A stretch of 46,247 nt of DNA from Deltaproteobacteria bacterium (GTDB lineage: Bacteria; Desulfobacterota; Desulfarculia; Adiutricales; Adiutricaceae). Made by a program: the position numbers and the translations under genes. How positions within the stretch are numbered: position 1 is the first letter of the stretch; every line of letters starts with the position of its first letter. The stretch is taken from assembly GCA_031278635.1 (NCBI GenBank), contig JAITKA010000048.1:1-46247 (forward strand), read 5' to 3'. The notes below the pieces were generated by a model. The model was not told where the DNA came from and ran no database searches. It saw nothing but the letters and a program-made list of their open reading frames with translations. Of the stretch, positions 34,186 through 42,317 are shown piece by piece.

Positions 34186-34223
34186 AAAAAAAGCCGGGGA
34201 GGCGTTTTGGGCGCTTCCCCGGC
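34184..34223 (-). terminator. Intrinsic terminator of the second Sel1 gene
   Basis: On the minus strand, a 12-bp stem (GCCGGGGAAGCG/CGCCTCCCCGGC with one G-T pair) and 7-base loop are followed by nine T. It also ends within the stop codon of the convergent plus-strand gene. Confidence 0.9.
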
Positions 34224-34246
34224 CGGATGGCGTTTTGCGGCTGCCG

Positions 34247-35389
34247 TTATTTCCCCGCGGCCTCGGCCTCGGCGGCGGCGGCTACCTCGGCCGTCGCGGG
34301 CACGCCGCCCCGGTTCCGCTCGTTGAAGCCCTCGGCCCACTCGCGGGCGTCGTTCTCGGCCTGCTTGATCTGCTCCTCGGTCATGTTTTTGGTGACGTTG
34401 CCAAGGAGGGCGGTCCAGTCCTGGTTGGCGAAGCCGCTGGCCTGGGCCAGGCGGAACCACTTGAGGGCCTTGACCTCGTCGATGGGCCGGCCCAGCCCCT
34501 CATGGTAAATGCCGGCAACGGACATCATGGAGTCGGGGTTGCCCCTCTCGGCGGCCTTGGTGAAGTACTCCAGGGCCAGGTCCTGGTCCCTGGTCTGGCC
34601 CAGGCTGCCCTCGATGTATACCTGCCCCAGGGCGTGGGCGGCCAGGGCGAAATTGGCCGCGTCGGCTTTTTTCAGGTATTCGAACGACTTGGCCTCGTCC
34701 TTCTCCTCCCCGAACAGCCCGGTGAAGTAGACCATGGCCAGGCGGTAATTGGCCTCGGGGTAATCTTTCTCCGCGGCCTTTTTATAGTTCTCCCAAGCCT
34801 TGTCGTCGTCCGCCTCGAGCCCCAGGCCCACCTCGTAGGCCTGGGCCAGGTGGAAATAGCCCTCGGGGCTCTCGAGCGCGGCCGCCTTGGCGAAGAGCTG
34901 CGCCGCCTTGGTATGGTTCACCCTCGTCCCTATGCCGTTCTGGTACAACCGGGCCAGGTTGACCATGGCCACCGCGTCGCCCTCGTCCGACTTTTCGGTC
35001 AATATGGTCACGGCCTCCTCGGGGGTGACCTGCCTGGGCCCCTCCCCGGCCGGCGTGGCTTGCCCGCCGGCGTGGAACACGGCCACGCCGTCGCCCTCGG
35101 CCGTTGCCTCGCCCCCGGCGCTTGCCGGGGCGGCGGCTTTATCGTCCCCGACCAGGGTGGTGGCGGGGGCCGCGGGCCGTACGGCCGTGGCGGGGGCCTT
35201 GGCCGCCGGCTTGGCGACCTCGCCGGGCGCCTGGGCCGCCTTGGTGGCGGTTTGGGTGCCCTCGGTCTTGGCCTTATCCCCGGAGGGCGATAGGGCCGCT
35301 ATCAGGATAACTATAACGATAACAACGCCGACGCCAATGGCGATAGGCTTTAAGGGTAACTTTTTTTTGCTCGTGGTATACGATTCCAC
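34247..35389 (-). CDS. Membrane-anchored Sel1-repeat protein
   Basis: The 380-residue protein has a short basic N-terminus (TTSKKKLPLKP) and one membrane segment (IAIGVGVVIVIVILIAAL). An Ala/Pro/Thr-rich stretch of about 75 residues follows, then about six Sel1-like repeats (for example AVAMVNLARLYQNGIG, ANYRLAMVYFTG and AAHALGQVYIEG). The C-terminal tail is Ala/Glu-rich. The topology suggests a signal anchor with the repeats in the periplasm. The open frame extends to 35467, but the GTG at 35389 with GAGG seven bases upstream is the better start. It converges with the large membrane protein operon. A repeat unit of the array upstream reaches to within 10 bases of its ribosome binding site, so its promoter may lie in repeat DNA. 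Confidence 0.87.
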   Translation of the reverse strand: MESYTTSKKKLPLKPIAIGVGVVIVIVILIAALSPSGDKAKTEGTQTATKAAQAPGEVAKPAAKAPATAVRPAAPATTLVGDDKAAAPASAGGEATAEGDGVAVFHAGGQATPAGEGPRQVTPEEAVTILTEKSDEGDAVAMVNLARLYQNGIGTRVNHTKAAQLFAKAAALESPEGYFHLAQAYEVGLGLEADDDKAWENYKKAAEKDYPEANYRLAMVYFTGLFGEEKDEAKSFEYLKKADAANFALAAHALGQVYIEGSLGQTRDQDLALEYFTKAAERGNPDSMMSVAGIYHEGLGRPIDEVKALKWFRLAQASGFANQDWTALLGNVTKNMTEEQIKQAENDAREWAEGFNERNRGGVPATAEVAAAAEAEAAGK

Positions 35390-35564
35390 CGCTGAACCTC
35401 GGTCCGGCCAATCTCGTCCGTTGGCCGTTAATCTAGCCGGCGTCGTCCCCCCCCTCAAACCGGCCAAGGGGGTTTTCGGTCAAAGACGCCCGGCCCGAAA
35501 GCCCTGGGGTCCCAGGGCTTTCGCCTAAAAACGATCCAGAGGGCGTGGGGAGCGTTAGGGGCGA

Positions 35565-35600
35565 ATCGTTACATAGAGAATCCCGAACCCTAATAACGAT
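35565..35600. repeat. Conserved stem ATCGTTA/TAACGAT, copy A
   Basis: Stem arms at 35565-35571 and 35594-35600, loop 22 bases (CATAGAGAATCC...). In the partial first unit of the array. Confidence 0.85.
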
Positions 35601-35833
35601 AGACGACCAAAACGCCCCCGCCCTCGTTTCGAGGGGAACCAAGGCTTGAATGCCTCTCGGCATCAAGGCCACGGCCCACCATCGAAAGCCTAAAAACGAT
35701 CGACCCGCGAAAAACCCTAACTTATTTACCAACTGCTTGATTTTATTCGCTAAATATATCTTCGCTTTACGAATTTCGTGATTTTTGCATGGCGATCAAA
35801 AACAATCAAGCGGGCAAGGGGCGTTAGGGCCGG

Positions 35834-35869
35834 ATCGTTACATAGAGAAACCCAAACCCTAATAACGAT
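35834..35869. repeat. Conserved stem ATCGTTA/TAACGAT, copy B
   Basis: Arms at 35834-35840 and 35863-35869, 22-base loop nearly the same as in copy A. Confidence 0.85.
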
Positions 35870-36245
35870 AAACGACCAAAACGCCCCCGCCCTCGTTTCG
35901 GGGGGAACCAAGGTTGAATGCCTCGCCGCATCAAGTCCTTAGACCCGCATCGAAGACGTAACCTATTTATTTACCACGAAAATATCCCATCGTCAACGTA
36001 AAAAATTATCATCGTCTTTACGCTTAGTTAACGAAAACCTAGGAAGCCACTGGCCTTTGACGACCGGACGGGGAGGGGGGCACCCCCGGCAGCCGCCCTT
36101 GGCGGTCGGCCGGAATAGTGTCGATTTGTGCGGGGTTACCGAAGAAAGCGGGAATGGCGTTAGGCTCGACGCTAACCGAATGGCCGAGTCCGGCCAATCG
36201 CGTCCGTTGGCCGTTAATCAAGCGGGCTAAAGGCGTTAGGGCCGG

Positions 36246-36281
36246 ATCGTTACGCCGATAAGCCAAAAAAGAGATAACGAT
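36246..36281. repeat. Conserved stem ATCGTTA/TAACGAT, copy C
   Basis: Arms at 36246-36252 and 36275-36281. The 22-base loop (CGCCGATAAGCC...) is unlike A and B. Confidence 0.85.
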
Positions 36282-36659
36282 GCACGGCCAAAACGCCCCC
36301 GCCCTCGTTTCGAGGGGAACCAAGGTTGAATACCCGGATGCATCAAGTCCTTAGACCCGCATCGAAGACGTAATCGATATATATACCATGAAAATATCCC
36401 CTCGTCAACATAAAAATTTATCATTGTCTTTACGCTTGGTTAACGAAAACCTAGGAAGCCACTGGTTTTTTCCGACCGGACGGGGAGGGGGGGGCCCCTC
36501 CGGCCGCCGCCCGTGGCGGCCGGCCGGAATAGTGTCGATTTGTGCGGGGTTACCGAAGAAAGCGGGAATGGCGATAGACTCGACGCTAACCGAATGGCCG
36601 CGTCCGGCCAATCGCGTCCGTTGGCCGTTGATCAAGCGGGCTAAGGGCGTTAGGGCCGG

Positions 36660-36696
36660 ATCGTTACGGAGTGAAACCTAAAAAAGGAATAACGAT
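36660..36696. repeat. Conserved stem ATCGTTA/TAACGAT, copy D
   Basis: Arms at 36660-36666 and 36690-36696. The 23-base loop (CGGAGTGAAACC...) differs again. Confidence 0.85.
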
Positions 36697-37027
36697 GCAC
36701 GACCAAAACGCCCCCGCCCTCGTTTCGAGGGGAACCAAGGTTGAATACCCCGATGCATCAAGTCCTTAGACCCACATCGAAGACGTAATCCATAGATATA
36801 CCATGAAAATATCCCCTCGTCAACATAAAAAATTATCATAGTCTTTACGCTTGGTTAACGAAAGCCTAGGCAGCCACTGGTTTTTTCCGACCGGACGGGG
36901 AGGGGGGGGGCACCTCCGGCCGCCGCCCTTGGCGGTCGGCCGGAATAGTGTCGATTTGTGCGGGGTTACCGAAGAAAGCAGGAATGGCGATAGACTCGAC
37001 GCTAACCGAATGGCCGCGTCTGGCAGG

Positions 37028-37441
37028 ATAATCGCGCCCATGGCGAACGGGCTTTTTGGGGCCCCCGCCAGGCAAAAAAAACAGACCGAAAACATTTTCG
37101 TTTCCGGCCATCGGTTCATCCGAGAAGCTTATAAACCGTGAAAATCCAGGACCAATCGTGGTTATCTTTTGGTCTCTTTTGAGCCCTTTTGGTCTTTGCG
37201 TCGTCCTAAATTTGTGGTTTGTTCGGGCGAATCTGAGACAGGGCGAAAAATATTTCGTTATTGATTACAACGTGTTGACTTAAAGGTTTTAGACTCATAA
37301 CAATCTTTTGTCTAGAAAATTTAACGATGCAACTTTGTTTCATTACCAAGGGACTGAGCCAATGAAAGTCCAATCGCCTTTCGAAGTGCATTATTTACTA
37401 TATTTTTAATGCGCCGTCAAGCTTTTTTTTCGCGCATGGGC
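37028..37441. other. Unique AT-richer spacer after the repeat array
   Basis: I see no supported gene. On the minus strand a TTGACG, 17 bases, TAAATA (about 37423-37395) could be a weak promoter reading into a 61-codon frame (37206-37391) that has no recognisable domain. It may be flank of an old insertion. Confidence 0.4.
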
Positions 37442-37472
37442 AAAAAAAAATTAAACCCCGCCTGACGGCGGG
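37442..37472 (-). terminator. Intrinsic terminator of the cbiQO unit
   Basis: On the minus strand the stem CCCGCC/GGCGGG (37472-37457, loop GTCA) is followed after six bases by nine T. It lies just after the cbiO stop at 37476. Confidence 0.8.
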
Positions 37473-37475
37473 CCT

Positions 37476-38138
37476 TTAGGCCGGGTGAAGCCGCCCGTCC
37501 TCCATCCTGAGGCGGCTCGTCACCACCGTGTCCAGGAAGGGGAAATCGTGGCTGACTATGATCATCGGCAGATCCAGCTTGGAGACGATGGCCTGAAGCT
37601 TGGAGACCGCCGAGACGTCCAGGAAGGTGGTGGGCTCGTCCAGGATCAGGATCTTGGGCCGCAGGGCCAGGGCCGTGGCCAGGGCCACGAGTTTCTTTTC
37701 CCCGCCGGACAGATCGTAGGCGATCCTGTCGGCGAAATCCTCAAGGCCAAGGCCGGCCAGGGTCTCGGCGACTATCTCCTTGGCCTCGGCCCGGGTTTTC
37801 CCGAGGTTTAGGGGCCCGAAGGCCACGTCGTCCGCGACCGTGGGGCAAAAGAGCTGATCGTTCGCGTCCTGGAAGACGAAGCCCAAAAGGGGCCTCACCT
37901 CCTTGAAGTCGGCCTCCTTGGAGCGGGGCTTGCCCAGGATCTCCACCACCCCCGCCTGGGGCTTGATCAGGCCCATGATGACGGAAAGGAGAGTGGACTT
38001 CCCGCTGCCGTTGGAGCCGATGACCCCGACCCTGGTCTCGGGGCCCACGAGAAAGTCCAGGCCCTTCAGGACCTCCGGCCGCTTGGGATAGGCGAAGCGG
38101 ATGCCCCGTAGGTTAATAATGGCTTCTGTGGATGACAT
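37476..38138 (-). CDS. cbiO: ECF-type cobalt/nickel transporter ATPase
   Basis: The 220-residue ABC ATPase energises an energy-coupling factor transporter. Walker A is GSNGSGKST (41-49), then the Q-loop (FVFQDANDQLFCPTVADDVAFG, typical of CbiO/EcfA), signature LSGGEKKL, Walker B ILILDEPT and the switch His in IIVSHD. The protein is shorter than many CbiO proteins because it lacks a C-terminal extension. The ATG at 38138 lies inside the end of cbiQ (26-base overlap), so translation is coupled. The neighbours cbiB and cobD across a divergent spacer support cobalt, for cobamide synthesis. No CbiM or CbiN substrate subunit is in the window. Confidence 0.93.
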   Translation of the reverse strand: MSSTEAIINLRGIRFAYPKRPEVLKGLDFLVGPETRVGVIGSNGSGKSTLLSVIMGLIKPQAGVVEILGKPRSKEADFKEVRPLLGFVFQDANDQLFCPTVADDVAFGPLNLGKTRAEAKEIVAETLAGLGLEDFADRIAYDLSGGEKKLVALATALALRPKILILDEPTTFLDVSAVSKLQAIVSKLDLPMIIVSHDFPFLDTVVTSRLRMEDGRLHPA

Positions 38139-38880
38139 TTATTATCGAGACCGCCGTCGCCATGGCCAGGAAGGCCACGAGGGTAATGATGTCCGTACGG
38201 TTCACCTGGCGCTCCAGGGAAAAATAAAAGCGGCCCTTGTAACCCCGGCAGAGCATGGCCGCGTAGACCCTCTCGCCGCGATCGAGGCCCCTGACCAGCA
38301 AAACCCCGGCCAGGTTGGCGAAACTCCGAAGGCAGTGGAGGGAGGTCGAGGCCTTGAAGCCCCTTATTTTCATGGCCCAGACCAGCCGGTCGAACTCGTC
38401 CTTGATGACCGTGACGTAGCGGGTCATCAGGCCCATCATGGCCGTCAGCTTGGCCGGGGCCCCCATGGACCTGGCCGCCGCCATGAGCTGGAAAACGGAC
38501 GTGGTCGTGGTGATGGCCATGGCCGCCATGGTGATGCCCACCGCCTGGACGGAGAGGCGGGCCGAGAGGAGGACGCCCTCCCTCGTCAGCGTGAGGGGCC
38601 CCAGGGACCATATCCTCTCGCCCGGCATGGAAAAGGGCAAAACCAGCCATATGAAAAGCAAAAACAGGTTGATGGACAAAAGCCGCCAGGCGAAGGCCAG
38701 GGGCTTTTCCGGGCCCGACAGGATGGCCAGGGCCAGGGACCCGGCCAGCCCGGCGAAGGCCCCGGGGAAGCCCGTGGCCAGGGCCAGGACGAAGGACCAG
38801 ATCACCAGGACGCATAACTTGATCCTGGGATCGATCCCGGCCAAAAATCCGTTACCCGTTCTGGTTTCGCCAAACCCCAT
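38113..38880 (-). CDS. cbiQ: ECF-type cobalt transporter transmembrane subunit
   Basis: The 255-residue membrane protein is the T-component that links the ATPase to the substrate-binding subunit. It opens with DPRIKLCVLVIWSF, as CbiQ proteins do, and has about five membrane segments (for example LSINLFLLFIWLVLPFSM and the C-terminal DIITLVAFLAMATAVSIINV). The two coupling-helix motifs are present: AMKIRGFKAS and ERVYAAMLCRGYKG. The ATG at 38880 follows GGGG. In the usual cbiMNQO order, cbiM and cbiN would lie upstream (above 38880), but that space is a 300-base divergent spacer, so the substrate subunit must be encoded elsewhere. Nickel is an alternative substrate. Confidence 0.93.
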   Translation of the reverse strand: MGFGETRTGNGFLAGIDPRIKLCVLVIWSFVLALATGFPGAFAGLAGSLALAILSGPEKPLAFAWRLLSINLFLLFIWLVLPFSMPGERIWSLGPLTLTREGVLLSARLSVQAVGITMAAMAITTTTSVFQLMAAARSMGAPAKLTAMMGLMTRYVTVIKDEFDRLVWAMKIRGFKASTSLHCLRSFANLAGVLLVRGLDRGERVYAAMLCRGYKGRFYFSLERQVNRTDIITLVAFLAMATAVSIINVIHRSHY

Positions 38881-39182
38881 GACGCCCCGCGACCTTTTCC
38901 GAAAATTCCTTCCAAATCAACGATTTAGGGACCCCTTCCCGGCGCCAGGGCCCCCCGTTTCAGGCATGATACCAAAATAAACGTCAATCTTCCAACAAGC
39001 TCCGCGACATCGAACCGCCCTTTATTTCCCTTTTTTAAAACGTGCCTTAGCGGCATCGCACCCCCCTTCGCCCCAAGGTTATTATCTTGCCGGCCCCGGG
39101 GGGGCCGGCATAACTTTACAGAAATGGCTCGCTCGGGTAGAATTATCCCCGCCCCCGATCCCCCCGCGGCCAGGGGGCCACC
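38881..39182. promoter_or_regulatory. Divergent spacer between cbiQ and cbiB
   Basis: 300 bases holding the promoters for two divergent cobalt/cobamide units. A perfect palindrome TGCCGGCCCC/GGGGCCGGCA (39088-39110, GGG loop) is a possible operator. I looked for the cobalamin-riboswitch B12 box (GCC-A-CTG pattern) and did not find a convincing one. Confidence 0.4.
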
Positions 39183-40205
39183 TTGGCCCAGCCAGAGTTA
39201 ACGTTGACGCTTTTACTGACCATAGCCGCCTGGGCCCTTGACGCCCTGCTCGGCGACCCCCAGAACTGGCCCCACCCCGTTCGCCTGATAGGCCGCCTGA
39301 TACTGGGCGCCGAGGCCCTGTGCCGGGCCATCCTGAGGCGGCTTAGGGGCGGGCCCAGGCTCCGGCTCCTCTTCGGGTTTTTCCTGGCCCTCTCGGCCAT
39401 AGTCCCCACGGCCCTGGCCGTCTGGCTGGCCCTCAGGCTGGCCGGCTCCCTCGCCACGGTCGTCTGGTACGCCCTGGCCCTGTACCTGGTCTTCACGATA
39501 TTTTGCCTAAGGGATCTGATCGATCACGTGACGAGGGTCGAGACGGCCCTGAACGCCTCGGATCTGGAGAGGGCCAGGCGGGCCCTCTCCTGGATCGTCG
39601 GCAGGGACACGGCCCACCTCTCGGTCGCCGACATCCGCAGGGCCACGGTCGAGACCATCGCCGAGAATTTCTCCGACGGCCTGGTGGCCCCGGTCATGTA
39701 CCTGGCCCTGGGCGGCCCGGTCCTGGCCTGGGCCTACAAGGCCGTGAACACGCTCGATTCCATGGTGGGGTACAAAAACGAGCGCTACCTGTTCCTGGGC
39801 CGCTTCTCGGCCCGCCTGGACGACGCCGCGAACTTTCTCCCCTCCCGGCTGGCCGCGCTCCTCTTGATCCTCGGGGCCAAAACGCTTAAACTCGACGCCC
39901 GGGGCGCCTTCCGGCGCTGGCGCCTGGAGGGCCGCTTCCACTCGAGCCCCAATTCCGGCCAGACCGAGGCGGCCATGGCCGGGGCCCTGAACGTCTCCCT
40001 GGGGGGCCCCAACCGCTACGGGGGGCAGCTTTTCGAAAAACCCGTCATCGGCTCCGGCGGGGCCGATCCCGACGACCTCTCCGTCCAATCGGCCCTCCGG
40101 CTGGTCAAGGTCTCCACCCTCCTGACCCTGGGCCTGGCCCTGGCCGTCGAGGCGGCCCTCCTCCTCGCCCTCGGCGCCCCCCCAGGCTGGGGCCTAAGCT
40201 TCTAG
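39183..40205 (+). CDS. cbiB: Adenosylcobinamide-phosphate synthase, CbiB
   Basis: The 340-residue membrane enzyme joins adenosylcobyric acid to aminopropanol (phosphate) late in cobamide synthesis. It starts with the family signature ALDALLGDPQNWPHPVRLIG, then VETIAENFSDGLVAPVMYLALGG, AYKAVNTLDSMVGYKNERY, LDDAANFLPSRLAALL and HSSPNSGQTEAAMAGAL. About four membrane helices are visible. The start is TTG at 39183 with a GGGGG tract upstream. It is 64 bases before cobD, which makes the aminopropanol phosphate used here, so the two form a logical unit. Beware naming: this protein is called CobD in the aerobic (Pseudomonas) scheme. Confidence 0.95.
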   Translation: MAQPELTLTLLLTIAAWALDALLGDPQNWPHPVRLIGRLILGAEALCRAILRRLRGGPRLRLLFGFFLALSAIVPTALAVWLALRLAGSLATVVWYALALYLVFTIFCLRDLIDHVTRVETALNASDLERARRALSWIVGRDTAHLSVADIRRATVETIAENFSDGLVAPVMYLALGGPVLAWAYKAVNTLDSMVGYKNERYLFLGRFSARLDDAANFLPSRLAALLLILGAKTLKLDARGAFRRWRLEGRFHSSPNSGQTEAAMAGALNVSLGGPNRYGGQLFEKPVIGSGGADPDDLSVQSALRLVKVSTLLTLGLALAVEAALLLALGAPPGWGLSF

Positions 40206-40269
40206 CCCCGGCCAAAGGCCCCGCCATGACACCCAATCGTTCCCGAAGCCACCCCCGCGCAGGCGTTAA

Positions 40270-41415
40270 ATGACCGACCGGCCCAAACACCCCCATGGGG
40301 GCCGGGTGGAGGAGGCGGCCAAAAATCTCGGCCTCGCCCCCGGCGACATACTGGATTTCTCGGCCAACATAAACCCACAGGGCCCGCCCCGGGGCCTCAG
40401 GGCCTTCCTCGCCTCCGCCCTCGGTTCCATAACCCACTACCCGGAGATCGACGCCCGCTCGCTCACCGAGTCCCTGGCCGCCAACGCCGGCCTCCCTGCC
40501 TGGTCCATTTTGGCCGCCGCCGGCACCACCCCGCTCATCCACCTCCTGGCAAGTTCCCTGTTCCATGGAAAAAACTGCGTCCTGGCCCCGGCCTTTTCCG
40601 GCTACGAGGACGCCTTCGGGCTGGCCTGGCCGGGCGCCGTTCACTTTCACCCGCTCAACGAATCGACCGCCTTTTTGCTGACCCAAAAAGATACCGACGG
40701 GATAACCGGCCAAGGCTTCGGCTCGATAATCCTGGCCAACCCCGCCAACCCCACCGGGCGCCTCGTCCCCCCGGAATGCCTCCACGCCCTCCTTCGCGCC
40801 TCCACCCGGCAAGGCTTCTGGCTAATCGTGGACGAGGCCTTCATGGGCTTTTGCGGCCGCGACGAATCCCTTGAGGGCCTTATCCTGGATAACCCCCGTC
40901 TGATCGTCCTAAAATCCATGACCAAACTTTTCGCCATCCCCGGCCTAAGGCTCGGCTACATGGCCTGCGGCAACCGCCAGGCCATGGAAACGTTCTCCCG
41001 GCGCCTCGAGCCCTGGGCCATAAACTCCCTGGCCCAGAAGGCCGGCCCGTTCCTTCTGGCCAAAAAGGCCTACGCCAAGAAAACCCCAAAAATCACGGCC
41101 CTTTTGCGCGATTACCTGACCGGGTCCCTCTCGCCCTACTTCGATTTCCTGCCCTCTGACTGCAATTTCGTCATGGCCTCCCTAAAAGGCGCCCTAAACG
41201 GCGCCCCCGGGCCCCCAACCAAGCGAAAAGCGGCGGGAATTACCGCCGCCAAGAAAGATCTCATCGATTACCTCTACGGCCACGGGATCCTGATAAGGGA
41301 CCTCGACGGCATATCCGGCCTCCGGGACGGCTACGTCCGCCTGGCCGTCAGGCCCAAAAACGAGGTGGACCGCCTAAGGCAAACCCTGGAGGCATACCAT
41401 GCCCAAGCCCGCTGA
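40270..41415 (+). CDS. cobD: L-threonine-O-3-phosphate decarboxylase, CobD
   Basis: The 381-residue PLP enzyme belongs to the class I/II aminotransferase fold and is close to HisC. It makes (R)-1-amino-2-propanol phosphate for the cobamide nucleotide loop. The start HPHGGRVEEAAKNLGL and DFSANINPQGPP are typical of CobD rather than HisC. PLP-site features are NPANPTGRLVP, IVDEAFMGFC and Lys219 in SMTKLFAIPGLRLGY. An extra loop near residues 315-330 (Gly/Pro/Lys-rich) lies before the final domain. The ATG has AGGCG upstream. It follows cbiB by 64 bases and precedes mutM by 68. Confidence 0.9.
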   Translation: MTDRPKHPHGGRVEEAAKNLGLAPGDILDFSANINPQGPPRGLRAFLASALGSITHYPEIDARSLTESLAANAGLPAWSILAAAGTTPLIHLLASSLFHGKNCVLAPAFSGYEDAFGLAWPGAVHFHPLNESTAFLLTQKDTDGITGQGFGSIILANPANPTGRLVPPECLHALLRASTRQGFWLIVDEAFMGFCGRDESLEGLILDNPRLIVLKSMTKLFAIPGLRLGYMACGNRQAMETFSRRLEPWAINSLAQKAGPFLLAKKAYAKKTPKITALLRDYLTGSLSPYFDFLPSDCNFVMASLKGALNGAPGPPTKRKAAGITAAKKDLIDYLYGHGILIRDLDGISGLRDGYVRLAVRPKNEVDRLRQTLEAYHAQAR

Positions 41416-41483
41416 CAAGCCACCGAAATCCCCGGCCCGGGCCGGGGGTTCCCCCCACCCCTTGACCCCGACGGAGGCCCGCC

Positions 41484-42317
41484 ATGCCGGAACTGCCTGA
41501 GGCCGAAACCATGGCCAGGGACCTGAACAAGCGGATCGCGGGCCTGACCATCGCCGACGTTTTGGTCTCCTTCGACAAGATCGTGGCCTCGGATCCGGCT
41601 TCCTTCGCCCCGCTCCTTAAGGGCCGCTCCATCCAAAGGGTCGGCCGGATCGGCAAATGGATCAAGGCCGACCTCGACTCCGGCGCCGCCTTGCTTGCCC
41701 ACCTCAAGATGACCGGCCAGTTTTTCCTGGGCGAGTGGCCCGGCAGCGTCTCAAGCCCCTGGCCGCCCCACGCCAGGGCCGCCTTTCTCCTGACCGGCCA
41801 GGCCGAGGACCAAACCCTCTACTACCGGGACATCAGGAAATTCGGGCGCCTAAGGGCCTTCTCCAGGGACGATCTCCGGGATTTCCTCTCCGATCTGGCC
41901 CTGGGGCCCGATCCCCTGGAGCTCGGGCCCGGCGAGTTCCACCGCCTGGTCTCGTCCAAAAAGGGCCGCCTCAAGCAGGTCCTCATGGACCAGTCGGTCG
42001 TCTCGGGCCTCGGGAACATCTACGCCGACGAATCCCTTTTCGCCGCCTCCCTTTCCCCGGTCCGCCCGGCCTCGGCCCTGACCCCCGGCGAGGCCGAGAC
42101 CCTTCTGGCCCGCATAAAGTCCATCCTCTTGGATGCCATCGAGCTAAGGGGCTCGACCGTGGGGAACTACCAGGGCCTCGACGGCCCCGGCTCCTACCAG
42201 GATCGCCACAAGGCCTACGGCAAATCCGGCCAGGACTGCCCCAGGTGCGGCAACCCCTTCGCGAGGGCCATAATAGCCGGCCGAAGCTCCGTCCACTGCC
42301 CGGTATGCCAAAAATGA
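41484..42317 (+). CDS. mutM: Formamidopyrimidine-DNA glycosylase
   Basis: The 277-residue Fpg protein removes 8-oxoguanine and formamidopyrimidines and nicks the abasic site. The N-terminal Pro2-Glu3 catalytic pair is intact (MPELPEAETMARDL). LLAHLKMTGQFFL and YYRDIRKFGRL follow, and the helix-two-turn-helix contains VVSGLGNIYADESLFAA. The C-terminal zinc finger has Cys252, Cys255, Cys272 and Cys275. The ATG has GGAGG six bases upstream. Its stop overlaps the next gene's start as ATGA. Oxidative-damage repair next to anaerobic metabolism fits an oxygen-sensitive host, as does bacteriohemerythrin. Confidence 0.97.
   Translation: MPELPEAETMARDLNKRIAGLTIADVLVSFDKIVASDPASFAPLLKGRSIQRVGRIGKWIKADLDSGAALLAHLKMTGQFFLGEWPGSVSSPWPPHARAAFLLTGQAEDQTLYYRDIRKFGRLRAFSRDDLRDFLSDLALGPDPLELGPGEFHRLVSSKKGRLKQVLMDQSVVSGLGNIYADESLFAASLSPVRPASALTPGEAETLLARIKSILLDAIELRGSTVGNYQGLDGPGSYQDRHKAYGKSGQDCPRCGNPFARAIIAGRSSVHCPVCQK

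Larger units (their letters stand above)
35398..37027. repeat. Array of about 413-bp tandem repeats with conserved hairpins
   Basis: Three near-complete units start at ATCAAGCGGGC at 35805, 36217 and 36631 (periods 412 and 414), preceded by a partial, rearranged copy (about 35398-35700). Each unit has CGGCCAA/TTGGCCG, ATCGTTA/TAACGAT with a 22-23-base loop, CCCTCG/CGAGGG and a GC-rich stem near CCGGCCGCC. The loop inside ATCGTTA/TAACGAT differs strongly between copies while the stem is invariant. A perfect hairpin CGAAAGCCCTGGG/CCCAGGGCTTTCG sits at 35496-35523. Open frames in the units (60-99 codons) lack ribosome binding sites and look spurious. Confidence 0.92.

Noticed and set aside
35398-37027. 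CRISPR array or integron attC array
   Set aside because: Units are about 413 bases with no short repeat-spacer rhythm. GTTAG/CTAAC pieces resemble attC ends, but no cassette genes, integrase or proper attC spacing are present.
38881-39182. Cobalamin riboswitch upstream of cbiB or cbiQ
   Set aside because: No convincing B12-box or long conserved fold could be recognised by eye; only a GC-rich palindrome was seen.
41657-42313. Upstream extension of the DUF1343 frame across mutM
   Set aside because: Composition is shadow-like and mutM is a certain gene there; the ATGA overlap at 42314 gives a natural start.
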